This document shows, in pieces, positions 26,496-35,205 of a stretch of DNA of 64,000 nt. The notes below the pieces were generated by a model that had not been told where the DNA came from, did no database searches, and worked only from the letters and a program-made list of their open reading frames with translations. Origin of the DNA: a virus; IMG/VR virus record IMGVR_UViG_3300034103_001788, positions 1 through 64,000 of that record; one strand, 5' to 3'. Numbering within the stretch: position 1 is the first letter of the stretch; every line of letters starts with the position of its first letter. The translations under genes and the position numbers were made by a program.

Positions 26496-27074
26496 ATGGA
26501 TAAAAAAGAAAATGTTTTAAAAAAAGAGTTTAAACAAAAAGACGTACAACGATTAAGAAATTTATTAACTAAAAAATACGGTGATAAAACTACTGTAGGG
26601 GTTGGTTATACTAAACAACAAGAATTCCATAGTGAGGGAGATGTTTGGGAGGAGGATGGCCGTAAATGGACTATTAAAAATGGTATAAAACAAAATATCA
26701 CTAAGATGGATGAGGCTAAAAAAGCCCACGTTATGCCTTTATTTTGCCCTACATGTAATAAGTTAATGGTAACTCATAGAGATAAAAACTATTATATGAT
26801 TCATAAAAAATGTCTTAATTGTGTTATTGATTTTGAAACTGAATTACGTCGTATAGGTGCTTGGGATGAATATGAAAGAAAAATTCAAAACCAAGAAATT
26901 GATTCTTTTATTTCTGAATTTAAAGCTTGGATAGAAGACAGTTTAACTGAATCAAACCAAGGATTTATTTCTGAGGATGGTCATATAGAAAAATGGGTTG
27001 GTGGGCCTAATAAGCAACGAGTATTAGATGATTTACATAAAACTATCGAGTATTTGTCTTCCTTGAAGAAGTAA
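26496..27074 (+). CDS. Zinc-ribbon protein (192 aa)
   Basis: CPTCNKLM and, after a spacer, KKCLNCVIDFE provide two CxxC pairs (about residues 84-113), the pattern of a zinc ribbon. The N-terminal helix is basic and the C-terminal half is helical. It follows the polyprotein gene after two bases. Homologous-looking proteins occur in other T4-like phages as I remember them, without a known role. Binding to nucleic acid or to a core protein is possible. Confidence 0.65.
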   Translation: MDKKENVLKKEFKQKDVQRLRNLLTKKYGDKTTVGVGYTKQQEFHSEGDVWEEDGRKWTIKNGIKQNITKMDEAKKAHVMPLFCPTCNKLMVTHRDKNYYMIHKKCLNCVIDFETELRRIGAWDEYERKIQNQEIDSFISEFKAWIEDSLTESNQGFISEDGHIEKWVGGPNKQRVLDDLHKTIEYLSSLKK

Positions 27075-27084
27075 ATATTTATAA
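27074..27084 (+). promoter_or_regulatory. Late-type promoter motif (AATATTTATAA)
   Basis: It overlaps the stop codon of the zinc-ribbon gene and ends five bases before the ATG at 27090. Confidence 0.65.
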
Positions 27085-27089
27085 CGGAT

Positions 27090-27455
27090 ATGGACTTTGC
27101 CAAATTTATTTCTTACTTACTTCATTCCAGAACTCAGGCTCACGTCTATCACCTTCAAACACCTTCTTATGCTGCTCACAAGGCATTAAATAAATATTAT
27201 GATGATATAATTGATTTAATTGATGGATTAGTTGAGTCATATCAAGGTAAGTATGGTATTATAAAAGGATACTCTAATTTTGGTTTGATGGAATATGAAA
27301 GCTGTGAAGAAATTCAAAACTATTTTAAAGCGCTTGCTAGTACTATTGAATCTGAAAAAGAAGAATTACCTCAAGACAGTTATATACAAAATCAAATTGA
27401 TGAAGTGGTTACATTAATTAATTCAACTTTATATAAACTAACTTATTTAAAATAA
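27090..27455 (+). CDS. Ferritin-like helical phage protein (DUF5856-like)
   Basis: The 121-residue product has HSRTQAHVYHLQTPSYAAHK and then YYDDIIDLIDGLVESYQGKY, a pattern typical of a helical-bundle phage family that I recall as DUF5856 and that resembles Dps/ferritin bundles. The acidic and His residues on the helices could bind metal. It has its own promoter motif. Function in the phage is not known; packaging in the virion is possible. Confidence 0.6.
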   Translation: MDFAKFISYLLHSRTQAHVYHLQTPSYAAHKALNKYYDDIIDLIDGLVESYQGKYGIIKGYSNFGLMEYESCEEIQNYFKALASTIESEKEELPQDSYIQNQIDEVVTLINSTLYKLTYLK

Positions 27456-27456
27456 G

Positions 27457-29043
27457 ATGTATTACATGCCTATATATAAACCTAAAGTAAAAAATGTTTA
27501 CGATAGTTTAACCTTACCTAGAAAAGAATCTATGATGGATGAACTAAGATTTAATAAAATGTATGCTGTATACAATTATGGGGAATTACCTGCGGATATA
27601 CAAAGAGAAGTTAATAAATATATTAGTGAATTAGACATAAAAGAAAGTGAAGATGATCAATCAATGCAACGCCAATTATTTGATCAAAATCCTTTAATTA
27701 TTTTTAAATCCAAAGAAGATTTAAATAAAGCAATTGAAAGTCTCCAGGACCCTAATAACTATGGATCTTATCTAAAACAATTTAGGTCACAAGACCCTAA
27801 ATTAGATAAATATATTAAAGGATTACTAGAACCTCCAGGCAATCCAGGCCAACGTAAAGCATTACTTAATAAACGCAGAGAGGAATTAAATGATCCTAAT
27901 TTTGAATGGACTAAAAATACTACAGATAATCAAGTACAATTAATTAAAAAGTATTTTGAAACTAAACCTAGCCGTTCTATACTTGATTTTGAAAAAGTAG
28001 ATGAAAACTCATTGATGTTTTCTTTATCTAAAAATACTTTAACTAAAATAAATATAGAAAAAATAGTATCTACTGTATTAAATAACGTTGGAATAACTAA
28101 TTATAAAATGACTACTAAAAAAACTCCCAAAGACATTACTAAAGAAAACTTATTAAAGGAATTAATAAGTAAAGTTGTTTCTGAGAAAAAAATGACTCCC
28201 GCTCAAAAGAAAAAACGTGGTGAAATATATGATGCGTTAATTGATAGTGGTATGCCTTCTAAAAAAGCAGGACCTATTGCTACCTCTCAAGCAATGAAAG
28301 AAGGTTTTCCTGACTTAAATGATGATGGTGAAACTACATACGCTGATGTTTTAATAGGTCGTGGAGTTAAAGCTAAAAATGAAGATATCGACTTAGGTCA
28401 CGAGGATGATGAGCCTCATATGTTAAAAGCAAATGTATATCGTATAGCTAAGTATGCTATTGAATTATACAAAATGCTTGACAAATATGACAAGATGAAT
28501 GTTGAAATTGACTTTCCTGATTGGTGGCAAGAAAAAATTCATTTGACTAAAGATTATTTAGTAAAAGCTAAACATTATCTAGATTTTGAAGAAAAAGAAC
28601 CTTCACTAGATGCTATGTTGGGAGAGGAAGAAAAAAAAAAAGGTAAAAACTACGTCCCTAAAACATTTACTTTCCTTAAAAGTATAAAAGATACTTTTGG
28701 TGAGAATATTAAATATTATGGTGGTAAAATGTATATTGATCCACTAGTTAAAACTGCTTTAGATAAAATAAAAAGAGGTAGAAAAACAGACAATACTACT
28801 ATAGGATATTCTGATTTGAATAAATTAATTGATACTAAAATGCCTCAACAAGTTGTAATGGCCTTTAAAAAAGGATTAGAAAATTCTAAATTAGTTGATA
28901 TAAATACTAAAAAAGGTACTAGACAAATGTTACCCCTTAATTTAAGTATTACTCAAGATGAAAATGGTAATTATCTAATCAAAAATCCACACTCAGATAA
29001 AATATCAGAAATTAAAGTTAAACCTGAAAATACAGGAATATAA
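27457..29043 (+). CDS. Multi-domain virion-type protein with EF-hand/dockerin-like loop
   Basis: The 528-residue product has several segments known from T4-like marine phages: TPAQKKKRGEIYDALIDSGM, an EF-hand-like loop DLNDDGETTYADVL (about 286-299), and a helical bundle from EDDEPHML to KAKHYLDFEEKE. It ends in ISEIKVKPENTGI, a tag positioned at the very C-terminus with nothing after it. That location suggests either loss of a downstream domain or a short tail removed by cleavage. A calcium-binding role for the loop is inferred. Confidence 0.65.
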   Translation: MYYMPIYKPKVKNVYDSLTLPRKESMMDELRFNKMYAVYNYGELPADIQREVNKYISELDIKESEDDQSMQRQLFDQNPLIIFKSKEDLNKAIESLQDPNNYGSYLKQFRSQDPKLDKYIKGLLEPPGNPGQRKALLNKRREELNDPNFEWTKNTTDNQVQLIKKYFETKPSRSILDFEKVDENSLMFSLSKNTLTKINIEKIVSTVLNNVGITNYKMTTKKTPKDITKENLLKELISKVVSEKKMTPAQKKKRGEIYDALIDSGMPSKKAGPIATSQAMKEGFPDLNDDGETTYADVLIGRGVKAKNEDIDLGHEDDEPHMLKANVYRIAKYAIELYKMLDKYDKMNVEIDFPDWWQEKIHLTKDYLVKAKHYLDFEEKEPSLDAMLGEEEKKKGKNYVPKTFTFLKSIKDTFGENIKYYGGKMYIDPLVKTALDKIKRGRKTDNTTIGYSDLNKLIDTKMPQQVVMAFKKGLENSKLVDINTKKGTRQMLPLNLSITQDENGNYLIKNPHSDKISEIKVKPENTGI

Positions 29044-29053
29044 AATAATAACA

Positions 29054-29635
29054 ATGACACGCGCTGAAATAAAAGACTTAATTCGACAAGCATATACCAA
29101 AGCATCAGACACTGCTACTCCTCCCCCTATACCTCAAGAGGAAAAACCAAGTGCTAATGTTTTAAAATTCCCTATTGTTGCTCGTTTTCCTGAAATAGAT
29201 AAAGTACTAGTACAGTTAATGACTGATCAATATGGTGTATTTATTAAAGATGTAGAATGGGTAGCACCTAAACCTACAACTTTCCGTATTAAATTAGCTA
29301 ATAACCAATACTTTTATTTAACTTATAGTGATAAATCATGGACTGCTCAAGTTGAAGGTAAAAAATATTATTTGCTAAATATTCAAGAAGAAGAAAGAGC
29401 AATGGAATCTTTAGCTCGAATTTTAAAATATGGTGGTGAAAAAACAGAAGAGGATAAAATGGTAAGTAAAGAACCGGATGCTACTCCCGTTACTGGTGAT
29501 TCACAAGCTATAAGTCCTTCCCCTGAAGTATTAGGTAGAGAACCAGAAGGTGTAGATGTTAACCCAGATGAATTTGAACCGGCACCTGAGGAAACACCTG
29601 CACCTGAAGAAGAAACTCCTGAAGAAGAAGCATAA
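29054..29635 (+). CDS. Capsid-internal-type protein with acidic tail (193 aa)
   Basis: It starts MTRAEIKDLIRQAYTKASD, a helix like those at 46670 and 52192. A folded beta-rich domain follows (about 40-130; WVAPKPTTFRIKLANNQYFY), then a Pro/Glu-rich disordered tail. The acidic tail resembles those of core or scaffold-associated proteins. I infer packaging in the prohead. No enzymatic motif is visible. Confidence 0.6.
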   Translation: MTRAEIKDLIRQAYTKASDTATPPPIPQEEKPSANVLKFPIVARFPEIDKVLVQLMTDQYGVFIKDVEWVAPKPTTFRIKLANNQYFYLTYSDKSWTAQVEGKKYYLLNIQEEERAMESLARILKYGGEKTEEDKMVSKEPDATPVTGDSQAISPSPEVLGREPEGVDVNPDEFEPAPEETPAPEEETPEEEA

Positions 29636-29659
29636 AAGCTTGGAGGTATAAAATAAGTT

Positions 29660-29669
29660 TTGTATTTTA
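29660..29669 (+). promoter_or_regulatory. Early-type promoter motif (TTGTATTTTA)
   Basis: It lies in the 48-base gap before the phosphoesterase gene, 14 bases upstream of the ATG at 29684. No terminator hairpin accompanies it here. Confidence 0.4.
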
Positions 29670-29683
29670 ATGTATAAAAAATA

Positions 29684-30778
29684 ATGGCTGAAACTAAAGT
29701 TCTAACATCTGAAGTTGTAAGTAGAATTATAACCGTTGATGATCTTTTAAATGTATATAGTATATCTTTAGAAGAATGGGAAATTGAAAAACAAGTAGTT
29801 AATACTTGGGAAGTTGGAGCAAAAGGACCTGATGGTGCTATTGTAACTACTCCTTTATTTCAAGTTAAAGTATGGTTAAAGAAAAAACAAGTTGCTTATG
29901 ACTTGAATATTCTAAGAAAACAATTTATTGAAGATATAAAAGCATTATCTCCAACTGTTAAAATTAATCCTAAAAACCTTACATTAGGTAAAGGTAAATT
30001 GTTAGAAGTTAATATTTTTGACTTACACTTTGGTAAAGTAGCATGGCATGAGGAAGTTGGTGAAAATTATAATATTGATATCGCAACTCAACGATTCAAT
30101 GATTGTATTGATTATTTTGCCGAAACATATAAAAACTTTAATATAGTACAGATTTTATTCCCTATATCAAACGATTTCTTTAACTCAGATCGTTCTCACC
30201 CATTTAACAGTACAACATCAGGCACACCACAAGAGGAAGATACAAGATGGCAAAATACATTTAGAAAAGGTAGAGAATTACTCATACAGGGTATACAAAA
30301 ATTATCCCAATTAGCCCCAGTAGTGGTTAAAGTAATTCCTGGTAACCACGATTATGAACGCAGTTTTTATTTAGGTGATTCATTACAAGGATGGTTTCAT
30401 AATGATGAAAATGTAACTGTTGATAATGGAGCTAGTCCTCGTAAATATTTTGTGTTTGGTAAATGTTTAATTGGTTTAACACATGGTAACAATGAAAAAA
30501 CTACTGATTTACCTATGATTATGGCTCAAGAAAATCCTGTAGATTGGGCTATGACCTCTTATAGAGAATTTCATTTAGGTCATTTACACCATAAAAAAGA
30601 GACACAACTTAAATCAACTAATGAATACCAAGGCGTAATTATTAGACACATGAGCTCACTTTCAGGCACAGATAGTTGGCACCATAAAAAAGGATATATT
30701 GGTGCTCGTAAATCAGCTGAGGCATATTTGTGGGATTCTGAAACTGGTTTAATAAATCAGACATACTATAATATTTAA
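29684..30778 (+). CDS. Calcineurin-like metallophosphoesterase
   Basis: The 364-residue product shows the complete motif set: FDLHFGK (Asp113, His115), SNDFFNSD, PGNHDYE, LTHGNN and GHLHHK. These bind the two-metal centre of calcineurin-like and SbcD/Mre11-like phosphoesterases. The N-terminal 100 residues are an extra domain. Candidate roles are DNA-end processing or nucleotide hydrolysis. An early-type promoter and lack of a capsid-targeting helix separate it from its late neighbours. Confidence 0.8.
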   Translation: MAETKVLTSEVVSRIITVDDLLNVYSISLEEWEIEKQVVNTWEVGAKGPDGAIVTTPLFQVKVWLKKKQVAYDLNILRKQFIEDIKALSPTVKINPKNLTLGKGKLLEVNIFDLHFGKVAWHEEVGENYNIDIATQRFNDCIDYFAETYKNFNIVQILFPISNDFFNSDRSHPFNSTTSGTPQEEDTRWQNTFRKGRELLIQGIQKLSQLAPVVVKVIPGNHDYERSFYLGDSLQGWFHNDENVTVDNGASPRKYFVFGKCLIGLTHGNNEKTTDLPMIMAQENPVDWAMTSYREFHLGHLHHKKETQLKSTNEYQGVIIRHMSSLSGTDSWHHKKGYIGARKSAEAYLWDSETGLINQTYYNI

Positions 30779-30791
30779 AGTAAGATCTTTG

Positions 30792-30802
30792 AATATTTAT
30801 AA
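30792..30802 (+). promoter_or_regulatory. Late-type promoter motif (AATATTTATAA)
   Basis: Two bases separate it from the ATG at 30805; it starts the long run of capsid-internal-type genes that follows. Confidence 0.65.
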
Positions 30803-30804
30803 GT

Positions 30805-31350
30805 ATGATAACTAAAAATCTTTTAGTTGAGACTATATTACAACGAATTCTAAATGAAGAATTAACTGCACCTCAAAAAGTAGCTGTTGTTCAAATTGAA
30901 CACAAACCAACAAAGAAATTTTTTTATAGCTATACTACTGAACCTGCTAATTATATTAAGTATGTTTTAAAGTATAGAGAAGAAGAAGGAATTCAGAACA
31001 AAAAAGGTAGTATTTCTGATATCTTAAGAAAAGATAATAATCCATCCAATTGGAAATTAGACATTGCTGCCGTATTTGATGATTTAGAAACAGCAATAGA
31101 AACTGCTAAGCGTTATAATAAGCGAAATAATATAATTTATCAACCTAAACGCCGTCCTGAAATTAAAAACGTTCCTGTAATTGTAATTAATAAGAATGAT
31201 TCTAAATTCTTAAATGATACTGTTTATGTTAAATCCGGAGTTTTAAATCAACCTCAATATAAAGATTTAAAAGTTGATAAACTAAATAGTGTTCGTGTAG
31301 CCGGAATAGAATATTACCCTATATTAAGTTTAAATTATATAAGAAAGTAA
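30805..31350 (+). CDS. Capsid-internal-type protein (181 aa)
   Basis: The start MITKNLLVETILQRILNEEL forms an amphipathic helix with ILNEE as a possible gp21-type cut. The body is basic with mixed helix and strand and shows no known motif. It lies one base before the next gene. Packaging is inferred from the N-terminus and the neighbourhood only. Confidence 0.6.
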   Translation: MITKNLLVETILQRILNEELTAPQKVAVVQIEHKPTKKFFYSYTTEPANYIKYVLKYREEEGIQNKKGSISDILRKDNNPSNWKLDIAAVFDDLETAIETAKRYNKRNNIIYQPKRRPEIKNVPVIVINKNDSKFLNDTVYVKSGVLNQPQYKDLKVDKLNSVRVAGIEYYPILSLNYIRK

Positions 31351-31351
31351 A

Positions 31352-32230
31352 ATGGAAAAATTATACCAATTAATTAAAGAAACATTGTCTTACAAATTAG
31401 ACGATTGTAATTGCAAGAATGATAAAACTACAGCTCCATTAATTAACGAGTCTAAAGTTACTGTTGCCCCTATATCTGAAAACCTTAGATATCACGTTGA
31501 ACACCAAATCCCTGTTACTGAAAATATTTTTAGAGCAGGAAGTAAATCACACGTTTCTTTAATTTTAGAAACTCGTATTCTACATGAATTAGGAGTTATA
31601 AAACTTTCAGGCAAAGACAAATGGCTGTTTGAAAACACCGATTTAGGTAAATACGATGACTTTGAAGGTAAAATGGTACCTTTAGATTTACCGTTATTAG
31701 AAGAAGACGAACGTCCTCGTGATATACATGATGAGACAAGTTTATTTAATAATCTATTTATCTGGGCTGGAGATAAACCGTTTTATAGTATTAATGATGC
31801 AAATGCTTTAATGCATGCCTTTAGGAAAGATCCTTCTGGTGTTGTAAATATTATGGTAAGAACAAAAGGCGGCCAAGACATCCCTGAAGCTTACTATAAA
31901 TCTTTACAATTTTATGCTAAAAAATATGGTAAAACTCTTAATGAATCTGATGATAAAAAGAAAACACCCCCAATTGGTAAACCAAAACGTGGTGGTTCTA
32001 AAAAATTCTACGTTTATGTAAGAGATAAAGGTAAAGTTAAGAAAATATCATTTGGTGATACTACTGGTTTATCTGCTAAAATTAATAATTCAAAGGCAAG
32101 AGCTGCTTTTTCTAAAAGACATGATTGCCCAAATAAAAAAGATAGAACAAAAGCATCATATTGGTCATGTCGTTTACCAAGATATGCTAAATTATTAGGT
32201 TTAAAATCATCATTTAGCGGTTTCTGGTAA
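31352..32230 (+). CDS. Capsid-internal-type protein with conserved basic C-terminal domain
   Basis: The 292-residue product begins MEKLYQLIKETLSYKLDD. Its C-terminal 80 residues (KKFYVYVRDKGKVKKISFGD, KRHDCPNKKDRTKASYWSCR, then SGFW) form a basic, Cys-containing domain frequent in large T4-like phages, always near the C-terminus. The middle is acidic. The conserved domain may bind DNA or the capsid interior. It overlaps the next gene by one base. Confidence 0.65.
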   Translation: MEKLYQLIKETLSYKLDDCNCKNDKTTAPLINESKVTVAPISENLRYHVEHQIPVTENIFRAGSKSHVSLILETRILHELGVIKLSGKDKWLFENTDLGKYDDFEGKMVPLDLPLLEEDERPRDIHDETSLFNNLFIWAGDKPFYSINDANALMHAFRKDPSGVVNIMVRTKGGQDIPEAYYKSLQFYAKKYGKTLNESDDKKKTPPIGKPKRGGSKKFYVYVRDKGKVKKISFGDTTGLSAKINNSKARAAFSKRHDCPNKKDRTKASYWSCRLPRYAKLLGLKSSFSGFW

Positions 32231-32844
32231 TGATAAAACTTATAGATATATTAAATGAGGTTACACTTCCTGCTCCTAAATTTCCCTTACCTTTTAAAAG
32301 TGGGGGGGTTAATTTAACCGGAGAAGCGGCTTGGAATAAGTGGAGAAGATGGGCTGATATAAATAGAAAAGATAAGTATATTGATGATGTATTAAATACT
32401 ATTAAAAGAAATAATTATCAAACTACTCAACGACAACTAGATGTACTTGTAAGGTGGTTTAGTGGAGTACGAGAATCATTATTAGAGGCAAAGAAAAAAC
32501 GAGATAGATGTCTTCGTATTGCCGATCGCAAATACAAAGAACATGGTGCCTATAAATCCGGTGCTGCCGAAAGATGTCGTCAGGGTGATATTTGGAAAGA
32601 TTTAAAAGAAGAAGATTTAAACGAGGCACAAAAAGAAACTCTCCGTACTTGGTTTAAACGTCAAGGTCCTAAAGGTAAAGAAGGTGGTTGGATAGATTGC
32701 AATGCCCCTGATGGTAAAGGTGGATACAAAGCATGTGGTAGAAAGAAAGGTGAAGAACGAGCTAAATATCCTGCCTGTAAAGCAACAGCCGCACAATGTA
32801 AAGCACCAGGTAAAGGTAAAACATGGGGGAAAAAATCAAAATGA
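32230..32844 (+). CDS. Capsid-internal-type protein with DUF5872-like Cys-rich tail
   Basis: It starts MIKLIDILNEVTLPAP, very similar in style to the capsid-targeting peptide of T4 Alt (MELITELFDEDTTLP). The C-terminal region GPKGKEGGWIDCNAP, then KACGRKKGEERAKYPACKA, is a basic Cys-rich domain known from phages and giant viruses, which I recall as DUF5872. The middle is basic and helical. It probably binds DNA. The stop codon overlaps the next ATG. Confidence 0.7.
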   Translation: MIKLIDILNEVTLPAPKFPLPFKSGGVNLTGEAAWNKWRRWADINRKDKYIDDVLNTIKRNNYQTTQRQLDVLVRWFSGVRESLLEAKKKRDRCLRIADRKYKEHGAYKSGAAERCRQGDIWKDLKEEDLNEAQKETLRTWFKRQGPKGKEGGWIDCNAPDGKGGYKACGRKKGEERAKYPACKATAAQCKAPGKGKTWGKKSK

Positions 32845-33452
32845 TAAAATTTCTAGACATACTTGAAATAAACATCCAGAAAAAAACTAAATTAGGAGAT
32901 GAAGAATCTGCAGAAGGAGAAACATACGATCTTAAATTTGCTCCTGATAAAGTTATAAAAAAATATACTATTACCAACCCAAAAACTAAAAAAGATCAAT
33001 ATGAGTTGATGAGTAAATACCCTGAATTTTTTGTTAAGATATATGATTATAGTCCTAAGTATGTTATTATGGAAAAAGTTCAAACACCTGTACCCGGATT
33101 AAAAGAATTACAAGATTTTACAAAAAATGAAGCGGGCATAGAATGGGTTAGAGGAGGTAATTCTCTAATGAATGTTTATTCCCAAGATATAGTATCGGGG
33201 ATAGACATAGAATTAAAAAAAGATAAAAGCGATGTTTATAATCGTATTTTAAAAGAAGCAAAACAACTTAAAAAAACAGATTTAATACTATTATTAACTA
33301 AAATATACAATTTTCTTGATAAACTATATAAAACTTTACCTAAATTAAAATCATATGATTTAGATATACACCGTAAAAACATAGGTTTAGATAAACAAGG
33401 AAACTTAAAATTATTTGATATTATGTATGATGAAATGTACCGCGACCAATGA
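32841..33452 (+). CDS. Protein-kinase-like protein with capsid-targeting-type N-terminus
   Basis: From the ATG at 32841 (MIKFLDILEINIQ) the product has 203 residues. Residues 173-180 (YDLDIHRKN; Asp175, Asn180) and FDIMYD (Asp193) reproduce the catalytic loop and metal-binding Asp of the protein-kinase fold, with YVIMEKV as the hinge strand. No complete Gly-rich loop is obvious. The N-terminus parallels the Alt-like leader. An upstream in-frame ATG at 32823 would remove the leader from the N-terminus, so I reject it. It may phosphorylate a host target after injection; activity is unproven. Confidence 0.65.
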   Translation: MIKFLDILEINIQKKTKLGDEESAEGETYDLKFAPDKVIKKYTITNPKTKKDQYELMSKYPEFFVKIYDYSPKYVIMEKVQTPVPGLKELQDFTKNEAGIEWVRGGNSLMNVYSQDIVSGIDIELKKDKSDVYNRILKEAKQLKKTDLILLLTKIYNFLDKLYKTLPKLKSYDLDIHRKNIGLDKQGNLKLFDIMYDEMYRDQ

Positions 33453-34090
33453 TAAAATTAATTGACATATTAAACGAAAGCTTAATTGAAGCTAAACAGT
33501 ATGAAAGTAAACCAATTGTTTTTGTTGGCTCTGCAGGTGCCGGGAAATCAACAACTGCCGAAGCACTAGCAAAGAAATTAGGGATACCATATGTTAATGT
33601 AGATGAAAGAGAAGGTAGTGAAGAGTATGAAAATGCATGTAAAGGTGAAAAAGGTGTTGAGGTAAATATTGTAAGAACTAAAGATGGACATAACTACGGC
33701 TCATCAAATGATGCTTATAAAAGATGTGTCCTTTCTAAACTATTACAAAAATATGGCAATAAAAAAGTTGTTTTAGACATTGGTGGGGATAGTATAAAAA
33801 ATCCCGATTTACTTAAGGATTTATCTAACATTTTTGTTTTAGGTGTTCCACCATCTCCTAATGATGATAAACCATATATTGAATTTTTGAAAAAAAGTAG
33901 ACAAGATAGAGCAGATAAGATGGGACAATCTGGGTTAGAAGCAGGAATAAAGGATGATGATATACAACAATCTATTAGTAGTATTAGACAATATTATGAG
34001 GGTAAAAAAAATATAGGTTTATTTGATTTAAATAAGAAAAGAAAAACAACAGAAGAATTGGTAAATGAAATTATATTTAAACTTTCATAA
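33449..34090 (+). CDS. P-loop kinase with capsid-targeting-type N-terminus
   Basis: The 213-residue product starts MIKLIDILNESLIEAKQ, then has a Walker A motif GSAGAGKST (residues 27-35) inside IVFVGSAGAGKSTTAEALA and a KKLGIPYVNVDE segment of shikimate-kinase/zeta-toxin appearance. The short leader immediately before a kinase fold implies the fold is kept intact after cleavage at LNE or LIE. Zeta-like kinases phosphorylate small molecules such as UDP-sugars; substrate is unknown here. It overlaps both neighbours. Confidence 0.7.
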   Translation: MIKLIDILNESLIEAKQYESKPIVFVGSAGAGKSTTAEALAKKLGIPYVNVDEREGSEEYENACKGEKGVEVNIVRTKDGHNYGSSNDAYKRCVLSKLLQKYGNKKVVLDIGGDSIKNPDLLKDLSNIFVLGVPPSPNDDKPYIEFLKKSRQDRADKMGQSGLEAGIKDDDIQQSISSIRQYYEGKKNIGLFDLNKKRKTTEELVNEIIFKLS

Positions 34091-34695
34091 TGATAAAATT
34101 GATTGACATATTAAACGAAATAGCTGATTCACCATATTCACTGTATTCTCCTAGTTATCATAAAGAAGGTAATTTTAATAATTATGTTGATTATGAGTTT
34201 ACAACCGATACTGGAAAAGAATATTATGTTCGATTTGATAGTAAATGGAACGGCCGAAGTAAAAAACAAGACCAAAAATATAACTGGGGAACTGAATTAA
34301 CTTTTTTTCCTAAAGCATTTAAAACTACTCCTAAAACTGAAGAAGGTGGTGAGAATTTTGGAAAAATTTTAGCAACTGTAGGTAAAGCTCTTAAAGAATA
34401 TATTGCTACATACAAACCAGAGTACGTATTTTGGAAAGGAATTAAAGGTCATGAAGAACAAGTTACTGGAGATTCTACCAAAAGACAAAGAATTTATAAC
34501 ATGGTTATGGATAAAATGTCTAAAGGAATAACAGGGTATACTCCTATAAAAGGAGATAAACTTTCTGGTATCGTAACTAACAGTGAAATCCCAGTACCGG
34601 GGGCAAATAAAATATTTGCATATCCTGAAGAACCTTCATTTTATGATGAGGTAGAAGCTAAAGCTAGAGTATCAAGATTTAATTTACAACGATAA
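34090..34695 (+). CDS. Capsid-internal-type protein (201 aa)
   Basis: The leader MIKLIDILNEIADSPYS is nearly identical to those of the two genes before it. The body has a beta-rich N-terminal half and a helical second half with KRQRIYNMVMDKM. No family is recognised. One-base overlaps place it in the same operon. Confidence 0.65.
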   Translation: MIKLIDILNEIADSPYSLYSPSYHKEGNFNNYVDYEFTTDTGKEYYVRFDSKWNGRSKKQDQKYNWGTELTFFPKAFKTTPKTEEGGENFGKILATVGKALKEYIATYKPEYVFWKGIKGHEEQVTGDSTKRQRIYNMVMDKMSKGITGYTPIKGDKLSGIVTNSEIPVPGANKIFAYPEEPSFYDEVEAKARVSRFNLQR

Positions 34696-34934
34696 TGATA
34701 AAATTTTCAGACATATTAAACGAGGATAAAGAATACCCTCCATACATGTACTCACCAATAGGATTTGGTTGTCATGTTTGTAAGTACCATTACATTGAAG
34801 ACGAAAAACATATGTGCTCAAATAAACAATATCAAGTATATATGGGTACTAAAGAATTAGTAGATAATGAAGGTAACCCAATTAAAGACCCTTCAAAGTG
34901 GTGTTCAAATTGGTTTATACCTAAAGGCAAATGA
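34695..34934 (+). CDS. Small Cys-rich protein with Alt-like leader (79 aa)
   Basis: MIKFSDILNEDKEYPPY precedes a 60-residue domain with the Cys pattern CHVCKYHYIEDEKHMC...WCSNW. Four Cys with this spacing suggest a zinc or iron-sulfur site. If the leader is removed at LNE, the mature product has about 69 residues. It overlaps the cupin gene by four bases. Confidence 0.6.
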   Translation: MIKFSDILNEDKEYPPYMYSPIGFGCHVCKYHYIEDEKHMCSNKQYQVYMGTKELVDNEGNPIKDPSKWCSNWFIPKGK

Positions 34935-35191
34935 GACCCTATACCGACATAGAAGTTACAGACGAATATATTATACGCGAATTTTGCGATAATATCGATC
35001 CAATTGAACTTTTGTGGCATCGTGATGATGAACATAGGATAATTGAAATTATCGGCGCTACTGACTGGAAATTGCAATTAGAAAACCAGTTACCTACCTC
35101 TATAAATCAACCTATACATATTCCTAGACACGAATGGCATCGTGTAATTAAAGGGACAGGTATATTAAAACTTAAAATACATAAGTCTTAA
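34931..35191 (+). CDS. Small cupin-like protein (86 aa)
   Basis: The C-terminal IHIPRHEWHRVIKGTGILKL is typical of a cupin barrel, and LLWHRDDEHRIIEIIGATDW forms the first motif. Similar small cupin-like proteins occur in cyanophages and other T4-like phages. It lacks a capsid-targeting leader and may bind a metal or small ligand. Function is unknown. Confidence 0.65.
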   Translation: MRPYTDIEVTDEYIIREFCDNIDPIELLWHRDDEHRIIEIIGATDWKLQLENQLPTSINQPIHIPRHEWHRVIKGTGILKLKIHKS

Positions 35192-35202
35192 CATATTTAT
35201 TA
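35192..35202 (+). promoter_or_regulatory. Late-type promoter motif (CATATTTATTA)
   Basis: It begins immediately after the cupin stop codon and ends three bases before the ATG at 35206. Confidence 0.5.
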
Positions 35203-35205
35203 TAT

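Noticed and set aside
32823-32840. Upstream in-frame ATG of the kinase-like gene
   Set aside because: The ATG at 32841 gives the MIKFLDILE leader shared with neighbours and the ATGA overlap with the previous gene.
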